A stretch of DNA of 64,000 bases from Bigelowiella natans CCMP2755 (lineage: Eukaryota > Cercozoa > Chlorarachniophyceae): positions 43,336 through 107,335 of the forward strand of contig ADNK01001145.1 in the NCBI GenBank assembly GCA_000320545.1. Direction: 5' to 3'. Below the pieces are notes generated by a model. The model was not told where the DNA came from. It did not search any database and was given only the letters and a program-made list of their open reading frames with translations. Positions within the stretch are counted from its first letter, which is position 1. The number at the start of each line of letters is the position of its first letter. Of this stretch, positions 47,111 to 58,700 are shown piece by piece. Both the position numbers and the translations under genes were made by a program.

Positions 47111-47511
47111 ATCTCCATGTGTGATACACAAGATTTGAGATCAAACAACGCCAATGCATGTATTTCCGAATCGTGTGTGTGTGTGTGTGTGTGTGTGCGC
47201 GTGTGTGTGTGTGTGTTTATATGTGCGTATTACTATAATTATAATTATATTCTATATATTATCCCCCCCCCCAAAAAAATCCAGAAAATATCGAATTGTT
47301 TCCGTTCTCTTGCACAGAGGCATCTCTGCGTAGCTAACTAGCCAAACACACAAATACTGCAATCGCACCGTGTGTTTGATTGTAAAGATACAAGCACCGC
47401 AGCACTCCCTCAATGCTGGCGGATTGAAATCGAAAGCGCGACACCCCTGCTAAGAGCACAGATTAGCACGGCGTATGGCCTCATATTGCGGATACTAGCC
47501 AGAGATGCAAT

Positions 47512-47559
<48 letters not shown>

Positions 47560-47985
47560 CATATTATAAAAATATTATAAATACATTATACATATTTGAG
47601 AGGGCGCGAACGAATAATGTAGCATGTACGTGCGACAACTGCAAGGATGCGTGTATTCTTTTTACCGTTTGCCCTTTGCGTGGCTATGTCAGACAACCTA
47701 CCAAACGAATTGCACACACACACACACACACACGTACTTGTATGAATGTATTCTTCCATAGCATTATTTATCGAGGAGCCCCCTTGCAGCCATCGCTCTG
47801 TGTGTGTCGGCACACACCTTCTCCCTGAGAGCTTTCTAGGGTCAAGAAACGATTGTTCTGATGCCTCCTGCGCGCCCCCCTCCTTCATCCTCTCTTCGAT
47901 GATGAGGAGCCTTCTCTCCAGGGCAAAGCAGATGGCGGACTCCCTGATGACACGAGCACGTGAATGCGTATGTTTCGCAATGTGC

Positions 47986-48017
<32 letters not shown>

Positions 48018-48602
48018 TGTTCTTGTGCGTGAATATGTGCTTTCTACTACCACATGAGGTTGCTCAGTGAGCCAGCATCTATATCGTCCTCTTCAAGGAT
48101 TTTCCTACTCGAAAGAGGGGAAGACAGGCATTATTTCACAAAATCAGCGTAGTCGGTGCTATCTCCCGTCCCTTTGTACCGATTGAATGCGACAAAAAGA
48201 ACCAAACATGTGTACTTTGTTGAAGCGATACAAGGAAAAGTACAACTAATTACCACAACAACAGCTACTACTACTATTACGAAGAGAGAAACAATTAGAC
48301 ATTTAAGATGACAGCAGCGGTCAGTGCGTGAGAGGGGCAATATATCTGTGACTTCTCTCCTTTCAAGCTAAGACAACCAAGCCATTGTAGTACTGCATTT
48401 TTGTATTACCAAGATCCCATGGTCCTTGCAGCTGCCCCCCCCCCTCTACATGTCATTGGGGTTGGCCGTCCTGCGTGAATGCAGCTACTATCCTCCACCC
48501 CGCCCCCCCTCGCTCCAGAATCGCTAATCGTAAATTCGGAGTCCTAGCGTGCAAGCAAAATGGGTGAAATCGAGAAGTCTCTGTGCAAGAGAGAGAGAGA
48601 GG

Positions 48603-48645
<43 letters not shown>

Positions 48646-48958
48646 GAGAAACGGAGGGCCTCCTCTACGATCTCCCACACCCCCGTCGCTCTAATTAACA
48701 GACCTTGTAGAACTCTTCGAACAGCTTCCGAAAAATGCCGGCTCTCACCACAACTCTGCTCCATTGCTGATCACCATTGCTCTTAGCCTCCTTCCGCTGC
48801 TCTTGCAGCCCATGATCCCTTACTCTGCTATTTGACCCGACTTTATCATCGGTCCTATCCCCCCCCACCCGCCCCGTCTCTCGCATATGAAGCTTGGATA
48901 TGGCGATAAGACCTCGGCTATTTTCAGAGTCGAAGTTTCCACCTGGGGACCGCATCAA
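46772..48958 (-). CDS. Multi-exon protein of unknown function
   Basis: Well-bordered exons: 48104-48051, 47943-47818, 47697-47666, 47038-46991, 46923-46909 (15 bases) and 46809-46772 (stop TAG). They join in frame through KILEEDDIDAG, SAICFALERRLLIIEERM, LSDIATQRANG, NIVVPKSYSIPPPSQ and NGLNAAGVWT. Upstream segments, 48958-48704 (ending VVVRAGIFRKLFEEFYK) and 48543-48450 (DSEFTISDSG), are probable but the link to 48104 is missing. A further minus-strand segment at about 49388-49146 may be an earlier exon. The amphipathic helix around ALERRLLIIEERMK is the only structural hint. I recognise no family. Confidence 0.42.
48590..48641. repeat. (GA)n microsatellite
   Basis: GA dinucleotides with one interruption, between two proposed exons of the unknown minus-strand gene; on that strand it is a pyrimidine tract leading to the 48543 acceptor. 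Confidence 0.9.
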
Positions 48959-50415
48959 GGGGGGGGGGGGGCGCCTTTCGTACCCTAGAACACCGACGCA
49001 GAGCTGTCCCCCTTCTCCTATTTTGGGTGTTGTTGCATTGTCGAGAGGATGAGCACAAACGGTTTTACACAGACCACCGCCAACGCACCTCCCACACTAC
49101 TATGCCTTTACCACCCGCCCACATCATCGTCGCTGTGTGCTTGACTCAAATTGTACTCTTATCATCACCACCTCGGTCGCACTGGAGGCGAGCTTCGAGC
49201 TCTACGTGCGATCTGCCAGCTCCACGACTCTTTCGGGCCAGAAGGAAGGCTGCAGCCTCCGTCCCCGCTTCGCCGGTTCCTATCAAACTTCTGCCATCCA
49301 TCTCGTCTCCCTTGCCGCTAGTATCACCCTGCTCTCTAAACTCGAATTTCAGCTTCGAGCTAAGGCGATTTTTTATGTTAATCGGCACTTCAAAGAGGGA
49401 AGAAGCGAGGGACGAGGATGCAGCGGGCGGTGCAGAAGCAAGCGGTGTCGATGCAGAGGTCTTACTGAGGAATTGCGTTATAGTTTTGGTCAGCTTACTG
49501 AATCACTTCCCTTTATTTGCCACGGGGGGGGGGAAGGGAAGGGATATAGATGTGTGCGGATTTAAAGAGACATCACGTGAACATACCGAGGCTTCTTTCC
49601 CCCGCCGAAAGAACATCCCATGTTATTTGCCCTGACACTGTTTGTCCCTGGCGAAAGGAATCGAAGACACGCTGCGACAGCAACAGAATACAGCCACCAC
49701 ACTCTCCATTGCCCTGTTCTCTTCACCCTTTGGGAAATCGGGTTGGAAATGAAGGAACTACGACGGCTGCTCATGGCTACTGATAGCACAGAAAAGGGGA
49801 ATCATACTAAGACCAACGTGAACCAGGAGAGAGGAGGGGGAGGGCAAAAGGGATGGATAAATCGTTCGAAAACTGGCTGATGGTTTCAATTTGATGCAGC
49901 ATCAAGCGGCTGCTTGACGGTCAAGCAAAAGTCAGAACTCGAATTACGAGACCGATGACGAGCGTCTCGACACGACACCGCTCGCAGCCGTGCTAGCAGG
50001 GCGATCGCTCAGAATAATTCAATTATACCCTGCAAATGGAATCCACTAACGCTCTCCCCTCGTGCATTCTTGATCTCTTTCTCTCTCGAAGGAGCAGGCG
50101 AGCGTTCGCTTCAGGGACGGCTGGTGCGGGAACTGATCATGCCAGTTTCCGTTTGTCTGGAGCCGATGTTTCTCCGACAAGAAATGGCCTAGATTTATTC
50201 TTTGTCGCACGCCCTTCATTCGGTGGCTGCGACAAAGGATAGAGCTACGCCACAATTCATTTTCCCTCTACGACAAGCGGAAACTCATTATTTTGGTAAA
50301 ATATGCAGGCAATTTCTTTTTTTTTTCTGTGTTTTTGCTCTGGTTGATGGGCTTGACAAGCTCTTCCACTGTCGGGATGGGGCTGCCGACAACCCCCCCA
50401 TGCCCGACGCGAGCC
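48959..50415. other. Spacer and unresolved exons between the unknown gene and uroporphyrinogen-III synthase
   Basis: Runs of C and G (48840-48975) make several long chance frames on both strands. A minus-strand segment at 49388-49146 is protein-like and may belong to the gene to its left. 49890-50290 shows no exon. The HemD 5' leader should lie in the last 150 bases. Confidence 0.4.
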
Positions 50416-52232
50416 ATGTTCCTCCTCGCCGCTGCCTCCCTAACAGCTCTCCTGGCCTTATCGCGAACATGGACGTCTTCATTTTCCTCGCGAAGAATTG
50501 GGAGGGGCGCAAGATTGGCGAGGCCATTGCGCGGTCTGAAGAGAGTTTCAGCACTCAGGGTAGAATAAAGAGGAGAAATGATTTGCTAACCTTAATCGAA
50601 TTTAAAAAAGTAACAGCCGTTCCGCCAATGACCTTGATGCTTATTGGACTGACATATTGTACGTACGTCTGCGTATTCCATGGGAATCGTGCTTGCAGGC
50701 GGGCGTTACTACTGACTTCCGGTCAAAACCACCTGTTCTTGTGACGAGGGAGAAAGGGAAAAACGATAAGCTAAGAAGAAGGCTTGAGGACCGCGGCGTG
50801 GAGGTCTTAGAGGTTCCATGTATTCAAGCAAAAGAGCTAGATGGAGCAAAACAGCTCCCAGAGGTAGGTACTGTGAAAGCAAAATATGGATACGCAACAG
50901 TGAGCGGATAACGAGCGTGTGTATGTCTGTGTGTGTGTTATTTACGTTTTGATTGTTATATAAGATATTTTGAAAATAAATAATCAATCCATTGCTTCAA
51001 TTTGGATAACTGTGTTTTTGTTAATTATAGCTTCTGAAAGGAGAGTGGGGCTGGATCGTTGTGACATCGCCAGAGGGTGCTAAGATCTTGGTAGTGTTTC
51101 CAATGATGATGTCTGTCGAAGACCTAGACGAAGAAAATGAAGAAGAATGCGAGTACTTAGAAACCACTTCAACTCCTAACATTCACCATCTGAGGTGGAG
51201 ATTGCCGGGCGCATTGTCGTCCTTAACGGCGCTGCTTCTTCTCAACTCACGTGCCAATTTTCTTCCCCACCCCCTTGGACAGTCTCAATATTGGGATGAG
51301 AGCGGTAGGCCAGATGTGCGTGTTGCCGCAGTTGGAGCTGCGACTGCGAAGATCGTCGAAAATGCTGGTAGAATTTTGTGTGTGTGTGTGTGTGTGTGTT
51401 TGTGTGTTTGCGCCTGTATGTAAATGTGTGGAACACTCATGAAATCGAAAATCTATGAAATATCATAACATTTCTATTTTGTGGCAATAGGCATTTCGAA
51501 CGTATTCATTCCCTCCAAAGCCCATGCAAAGGCGCTTGGAGATGAGCTGCCTCCCCCAAGTAATGAAGGGAAGAATAGTAACAAGATCCTATATCCGGTG
51601 TCTCAACTCGCAAAGTAATGTCGATTCTTGTCTTTGGTGTGAGTGTACATATTGCACCCTTTAATACTCTACACATGCTAACCTGTCCAGGGACGAGGTA
51701 GAGGTTCTCCTTGGGAAAAAAGGATATAATGTTCACCGCTTAGATTCCTACACAACATTACCGGCAGATTGGTCGGATGATGACGCCAAGGTGGCCGAGG
51801 AATTAAGCATATTAATAATTTTCACCGAAATAACATGCATCGTTCTCGAGCGAATTTTCTTGTGTTTCCTTAAATTAGGATTAGAGGCCTAACTTGTTGT
51901 TCTTATTGCAGATCGTAGCTTCCGCTAGGATCGTGACCTTCGGTTCCCCATCTGCAGTTCGTGTGTGGGCGAAGAGAGCCTCTGTTGATTCTCCAATAGG
52001 TCCAAATTACAGCATTTACTTTTTCACGTGTCGTCATAATTTCTCACTGGGTTTTTCCTGCAATTCTTCCCTCCCTCCAGCGGTCTGTATTGGAGGCACC
52101 TCAGCACGTGCATGCAAGGAAGCAGGATTTGCGCACATTGTGTATCCTGAAAAACCAGGCGTCGATACGTGGGCGGAAGAGGTGTTTGGAGTTCTAGAGA
52201 AGATAAAAACGACGACCACAGGTGCCGAATAA
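50416..52232 (+). CDS. hemD: Uroporphyrinogen-III synthase
   Basis: Converts hydroxymethylbilane to uroporphyrinogen III, the branch point to heme, chlorophyll and siroheme. Eight exons (50416-50559, 50699-50863, 51031-51090, 51283-51367, 51491-51614, 51691-51790, 51912-51999, 52081-52232) join in frame to 305 residues from the ATG at 50416. The mature part carries the family series VLVTREKGKNDKL, EVPCIQAKEL, WIVVTSPEGAKIL, VRVAAVGAATAKI, VFIPSKAHAKAL, ILYPVSQLAK, VHRLDSYTT, IVTFGSPSAVRVWAK and CIGGTSARACKEAGF, each with its place in the two-lobed fold. The first 48 residues start with a hydrophobic segment (MFLLAAASLTALLALSRTW) followed by an arginine- and serine-rich, acid-free stretch, which looks like a bipartite leader for a secondary plastid. 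The frame stays open upstream to 50293, so an earlier start (ATG at 50347) is possible. Confidence 0.9.
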
Positions 52233-52677
52233 TCTCTGGCAACCGATGATCTTTTTGCAGTTTCACAACGAAATACCCACAATTGCACACAATTCTAGAA
52301 TTGGACCTGCTAGCCTGCCGCTTGCTTGAATGATTAGATACATGTGCTTGGTTGTGCAACATTGCTAGATTGGTGCTACGACAATGTGCATGTGCTAGGT
52401 TGTGAAGAATTTGCACAATTTGTGACATTAATTGCACGCTGCACGCGACGCGTCCATTTTCTAGATTGTGAACAAGCAGACTGAACTCAAATGGCGTTCG
52501 TGTTTGTTTTGCACAGCACTTGTGAGAACAAACGTCTTCATTGTTTGTTGATCGATGAGATGGCAATGCAACGTTCATCAAGCACTAGAGCACGCTAGTA
52601 TGTCCTAATGTGTGGCTGTTGAAGTGATCGAAAAGTCCAAATCTCATTGTTTCCACGCATTGTGTGCAACAAGCTGG

Positions 52678-52713
<36 letters not shown>

Positions 52714-52906
52714 CGCACACCTAGACACCTAGACACTGCCAATGTTCAGACAGACGTGTGCGTGCACGGCGGTTCAAACAGGTGCCCACACACGCTGCTT
52801 GCATGCTGGCATGGTGGTACAAGTTGGCATGTGGTGGGACGCGTGCATTGACACTGCTGGATTTTGCCAATCTAGCAATGAGTGAAGACCAGAAGGAGAG
52901 AGATTG

Positions 52907-52983
<77 letters not shown>

Positions 52984-53482
52984 GAGCAGAGAGAAGCTTT
53001 TCGGCACCAGTGTGCGTGCGTCTTGAATTCCAAAGTTTGCCGAAGGTCGTCCAGGCACCGAAGCTTCGAGCACCGACGTGACGAGCTCGAAATACCAAAC
53101 CGGCGTCGATAGTCCCAGAAATTCCCACCATAAAATGTTGCGACAACACACACAGCGCTCAAAATTGTGAAAATGGCCTGCTAAAGTCTGAGGAGTCACC
53201 CCTCAGCAGGTGCTTTACTAAGCTGTTTTCTGCCAAAACCATCCTTCATTTTGGACAAAAAAATAGCCACGTGCGAGCACTTACTGGCTGGTAATAAAGT
53301 CAGTCATTAATTTATCGGCGAGGGTTCTAGAAGGCGGAAAAGCACGTGCGACATGAATAATTCCCTAATTAGGAATCCCCCCCCCCTTCTGACTAAAGCA
53401 CGCTTGTAGTTGCTTCGTACTTCGTGGCAAGAGAGCATCTGAGGGGTGGAGCTCGAGACCAAAACAGGAGAAAACAGGAGCG
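52233..53482. other. Spacer between hemD and the seven-helix gene
   Basis: No exon seen. Contains CCTGCTAGCCTGCC, TTGCTAGATTGG and repeated TTGCACAA words just after hemD, CA and GA tracts at 52680-52713 and 52906-52980, and a C run at 53379-53387. Confidence 0.6.
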
Positions 53483-55033
53483 ATGGAATTTTCGGTAGGA
53501 TGGGTGATCAGTGATGCTCTCCGCATGGCGATGTGTGTCTCTCAGTTTGTCTTCGCCGCTTTACAACTGCACCGAGCCGCTGGTCAAGAGGTCATTGCTA
53601 GTTCGTGGCGGATACAGTTGATGTCGCTCATTACTTCTGCTGTGAGTTTCGTTTGGAATTTGGGAGCACATAATCCTCTGTATTTTGGATGGCGACCATA
53701 CTTGATACTAAACACCTTTGTGCTGATAATGGACGCCTTTATAGGATGCTATCTCCTCTATGTTCTTTCTAGCCTATACTACACATCAATGCACCACACC
53801 CTTGAGTTTCCAAGGTGGACGAAGTGGCTTTTTGCGTTCTACGGAACAATTGCGATCGTATGTAATGTTGTAGCGACCATTCTAATTCTGATATTAGACT
53901 CCCTTGCATGGACAACGCTACGCGTCTCTGGAATCGCATTCTTGATAATTCTAGCTGGGGGAAATACCGTTTTCATCCTGTTAAAACTTCGTACATTATT
54001 GACAAGAAAAATGGTGAGCCCCTCTGTACCCACTGACGATAGGCCGAGGACTCGCACGACGAATCTCAATTCGTCGGGGAAGTTTGGTACGAGATTGGGC
54101 AGTCGCGGTAGAACAGACAGTGTTCCCGGGGGTCTTCATGGCAGAATGTCGATGCATTTACCCGCTTCTGACAGCCCCCTACCAATGAATACCTATGCCT
54201 CTTCCGGTGTAAACGAGCAACCGCAGCAACAGCACGTGGCTTGTCAATACAGGGACACTGGAGGGGGGAGTCATACTCACTCGATTGCGAAGATGCGTAG
54301 TTATCACAGAGGCAGCCATAGCAGTAGCAAAGACAATGATGATACTGAAAGCGACGGAATAGTAAAAGGGGTGAGGTTGGAAAATCCTGTCAAGAGTAGC
54401 AAGAAGGACCAATGTACATCTCCTTGAGTGTTAAAGGAAGAGGAAAGCAAAATCTCTAGCAGCGTCACTTCCAGACGGAGCAGCATCTGGGGAAAAAACA
54501 ACGACGCTAACGACCAAGGAAAGGGGGTGGGGTTCACAGGAACAGGGAAAATAGGGATGAATAATAGTATGAAGAAAGAGGATCTAGAAGAAGAAGGAAG
54601 CCAAAATATAGGACGGTTGGCTGTGGGGGGTGTAAGTTTGGAGCACAGGAGCGTTACAATAGATGATGACTACAAAACGCAGAGGGTCCGTCATCTTCGT
54701 AACATGAAAGTCAATCCTAGCGGCGACAGCAAAATAAAGCACGAGGCGATTGAAAAGACAACGGAGGACGACGAGAATAAAGGCAGGGGGAGCAAAAGTA
54801 CGATTAAAATTGACTTACTCATAATCTTCGGTGCTCTTATTATAGTTGTCGTGACAGCTATAACAGCATTTCTTGCCTGGTTTTCTTCTACCTTTACGAC
54901 CGAGTATTCAGAGGCTACGGACGAAGAGGCAGTTGAATACGATCTCGGCACTGATATTTCAAATCACGTCACTGTCCTTCTCATTTACTTCTATCAATAC
55001 TTTGCCAGGATACCGAATGCAGCCCAATCCTAA
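53483..55033 (+). CDS. Seven-helix membrane protein, frame interrupted by one TGA
   Basis: From the ATG at 53483 the frame runs 314 codons to a TGA at 54425-54427, and then the same frame continues without another stop to 55033. Hydrophobic helices lie at about residues 5-30, 42-60, 74-102, 112-138 and 146-170 in the first part, and at about 435-460 and 482-500 in the second, giving seven in all. A long serine- and charge-rich loop of about 260 residues separates helices five and six, and the TGA falls in this loop. This architecture is that of a serpentine receptor-like protein (GPCR/THH1-type) with a large third cytoplasmic loop, but no class motif is visible. A 66-base intron (54371-54436, GTGAGG...TTAAAG) would remove the TGA in frame; a true truncation or a sequencing error are alternatives. 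Confidence 0.65.
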
Positions 55034-55735
55034 TGTGCACCTATCAACATAGCAACATAGCGGTACAATGTAAATGAAGAATAGTCAAATTTTGTTCAAA
55101 TATTACATGTGTTGATCCTTGTGGTGTGGTAAATCTAACAACTAGACACACAGAACCAGAGAATTGAAACACAACAATGTGCGAATGAACTGCATGTAGA
55201 CAAATTCTGACACAACTAGACAACGACAATTGTGATGTCCCCTGCTAGCCTGCCTGCCAGCTAGCCCTAGATAGCTAGACTAGTAGAGCCAGCTGTCGCT
55301 ACGCATGCTGATTTGCATCATCTAACTTTTCACACTTTCATTGAGCAAAAAAATTCAAGCTAGCAAGCTGTCTAGCTGTTCGTGAGATCTAGCTAGCTAC
55401 CTAGCTACCTAGCTGCCATCCTAGCTAGCGCAGACAGTCTAGCAGTGTCAGAGTGCTAGAGTGGGCATTTGTTGGTTTGCTAGTTTGATCTGCGCGCGCC
55501 GCGCAAGCTAGCCGCAAGCTAGCAAGCCTGCACAGCGCTAGCTAGCAAGGAGCATGCACTGCGCACACACCTAGACACGCTAGTGGGTGCAGGAAAAACA
55601 TCACGAGGGCCATGCATTTTCATGCACATGTGGTTTTACAAGGCGTAGATTGTTTCTTCACAACTGACAATTTTCAATTGAATGATCAATCATTTTGTGC
55701 CTGCAATTCATTGTTTTCAATCAGATTGTTTTCAA
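55034..55735. other. Convergent spacer, the densest CTAGCTAG cluster in the window
   Basis: Between the 3' ends of the seven-helix gene (+) and the Roco kinase (-). From 55240 to 55570 nearly every ten bases carry CTAGC, AGCTAG, GCTAGC or CTACCTAG. No exon. Confidence 0.7.
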
Positions 55736-58700
55736 TCAGAAATCCGGATCTGTTATGTTGTCCATTAAGTAGGATAGATCCTCTTTGGCGAAAATTGCTC
55801 CCTGGTCAGCCTCTTCTGTTTGCATTCCAGACTTGAAATCATCCTCTCTACTCTCCTGTTCGGCCTGGTTGAATGGCTCAGATGCAGCAGCAGGAAGATC
55901 GTCCTTTTTGCTCCACTGTTCGACATGTAGAAGGAGATCTGATGCGGTGGGGCGCTCCTACCAAAAATTACCCAAGGCGAAAATCATCAAAGAAGGTAGA
56001 ATGTGCACTATTGTGGATTGAACATCTCTTACCGCTACGTCTATGATAATATCTCCCACCTTAATTTTCCCCTGGAGTTACAAATTTGAATCAATGTTTC
56101 ACGCAGCGTTTGTTTACAGCATTGACATTCAGAAGCACTTCAACATAAGGAAACCAACCTCTGTGGAGGCAGAATGGGTCGTTCGAGAAGCCTCTTTTAA
56201 TTTGCAAAGAAGGCTTCGTGCATGAAGTTTGGGCATCCCAAGTTTTTCCAAATCATCGTCATTACAAACTTCGAGAACAGAATAATCCAAATCTTGCTCA
56301 AGTACCACCTAATGCAATGACCGAAGACATACTGTAAAACCGTTCCATAAGCTATCATCACTTTCACTGTTGCTACCTACCTCGATGCATTTCTTCCATT
56401 TCTTATTTTCCTCTGTACTGATTGTCTGGATAAACTTGACGATATCGTGCTTGGTCCATGACCTGGTGTCGTTAGTTGCATCGCCTTCCGATTGCTTCCT
56501 CTCATGCTGATTTAAGTTCACATAGCACTCTATGATCAAAGGATGAAAGCAATAGAACGGAAGACGAAAGAGGAAGTAGGCATGGAGATAACAGAAGAAG
56601 AGATAGAAAACCTGCACCTTGATGCTATATTTGAAGCACATATCTAACAAGGATTCTGCTCGCGAAGGCACATTCAAGTCCTTAGGAATCTGATGTAACA
56701 CATTTACTATGACATTACGCTCCACACATGACATAAGCTTTAACCTTGAACGGCATTCGCTCGTCAAGAAGTTGTGATTTCAACTCCTCGTCGCTGTCTA
56801 GGAACACGTGTGGCTCCCTCCCCTTCGTCAATATCTCCCAAACTGTTACTCCGAACATCCAAACATCGGATTTCTGGCTGAATTGGGCATTGATCAAGCT
56901 CTCGGGGGCTTCCCAAGCCCAAGCAAGTTCTGTAGCTTGGTCCGTTATGACATTTCCCTTGAGGACAGAAAGTCGAAGATAAGGAAAAAGAAAAATAGAT
57001 GAAATAGAATCAGATATATAAAATTACAGACTGTTCTGTATGAAAAGGATAAGAATCCGATATCAACGATTGCTACTGCAACGTACCTTGGTATATTTCG
57101 ACACGCCATAGTCGCCAAGAACAACAGATCCATTCGTTTTCATGAACAAGTTGCGGCATGCAATGTCTCGGTGAATCATTCCAGCTATGGTAGAATTGTA
57201 GATGCATCAAGAGTAGAAGAAAGCAAAAAAGACAAAATCATACAGGACGTATCCACAATGGTTAGTCAAATGATGTTGTGCTTCTTTCCAATATAACTCA
57301 ATAGCTACTATGGTACAAACAATCACTATTGCTCAACCCACCCAAATTCCCATGCGAATAGTGGTACGCCAAAAAAAGAACTACCTCGATGAAAAGCGTC
57401 AAGTCCGCTGAGAACGCCTTTGACAATCTGCCAAAATCTGTCTTTGGAGGTGAGACTCCTCACACGATGTAGTCTGTCCAAGCTCCCTATTGAAGTTGTG
57501 TATATTGTATATATCTAACTCTTCAAATCGTATTACCGCAGCGTGTACCTTCCTCACAAAATTCGGTGAGAAACAGAGGTTGATTCTCAGTCACAATGCC
57601 GTAGAAAGGGAGGAGATTTGGATGCGGTTTTAAATTGGAGAGTATGAACAGCTACGCAACACAAAAGATAAGGAAATGAGCTAATGTCCTGCGTACGTAT
57701 ATGCACAAACAAATCATATGGAGAGGAGTCTGGAGGCATCAGAGCGGCAATAAGAGAGCGCGTTTGCTTGCAGATATGGATTCATCTCTTGTACCTCAGA
57801 GAGAAGATCTTTGCTGAAGCTTTCTTTTGTACGTTTCATTGCAGCAGCCTAGAGGATAATAATCGTCATCATTCTTATTACATCATTATCACTATGGATG
57901 TAAGTACAAGAAACGGGATAATATCACATTCGAAATGTGCGGGGATTGTTCGAGAAATCACCGTATTCCTGCCGTCAACAGCGATTTCAACCTTGTACAC
58001 CTTCCCATATCTCCCCTCTCCGAGAATCCCTGTTTTCTTCACCTGAAGAGGAAAAGAAATAATAGGAAAGAATACCATAATGATGGTTGGGTGTCCGTGG
58101 AGTAGTGAGGTAGAGAATGACAAGAAAGATGAGGCTTGCAATATCACCTCATCTGGAGAAAAGAACATAGGGCGTCTGAATTTCGTTATCTAAGTAGGAG
58201 GACAAATTTGCTCTCAGCAAATGCATTATAACCCCACATGCTGCCTGTACGAGTAAGTATTCTCGTTGATGCGATCAATATATTACCTTGCCGTCTTCTT
58301 TGCTCTCTGTAGAATCCTCATTCTCGGTTAGCAACTTGGTCATCATAAACTTGGTTACTGAATTGTCGGGCTGGGCATCACCATCGCGTACGACGATCTG
58401 TTTCAGCAAGTAAATGTTAAAGAAGCACCTGTAAACATAGGTGTTCCTTCATCATCACTACCTGCTGTTGCATCTGCTTCGATTCGGTAATGATACTTGT
58501 AAGCGGCTGCATCCAAGCCTCCAGCTTTGCATCAAAATCACTAGCGTTTGTAGCGTTGCGGAGCTGCGCTCCCCGCTCTATCCATATGAAGTCGATATAC
58601 CTGTGCGTTGGTAGGGAGATATTCAATCTCACTACTCGTTAATAACTTCACCAAATATGACATACACCACAGATATAGAGCAACGTACTCGTCAAAATTA

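Noticed and set aside
49027-49635. A 202-codon plus-strand frame
   Set aside because: Low-complexity proline/serine composition, no splice context, and a more protein-like segment on the opposite strand.
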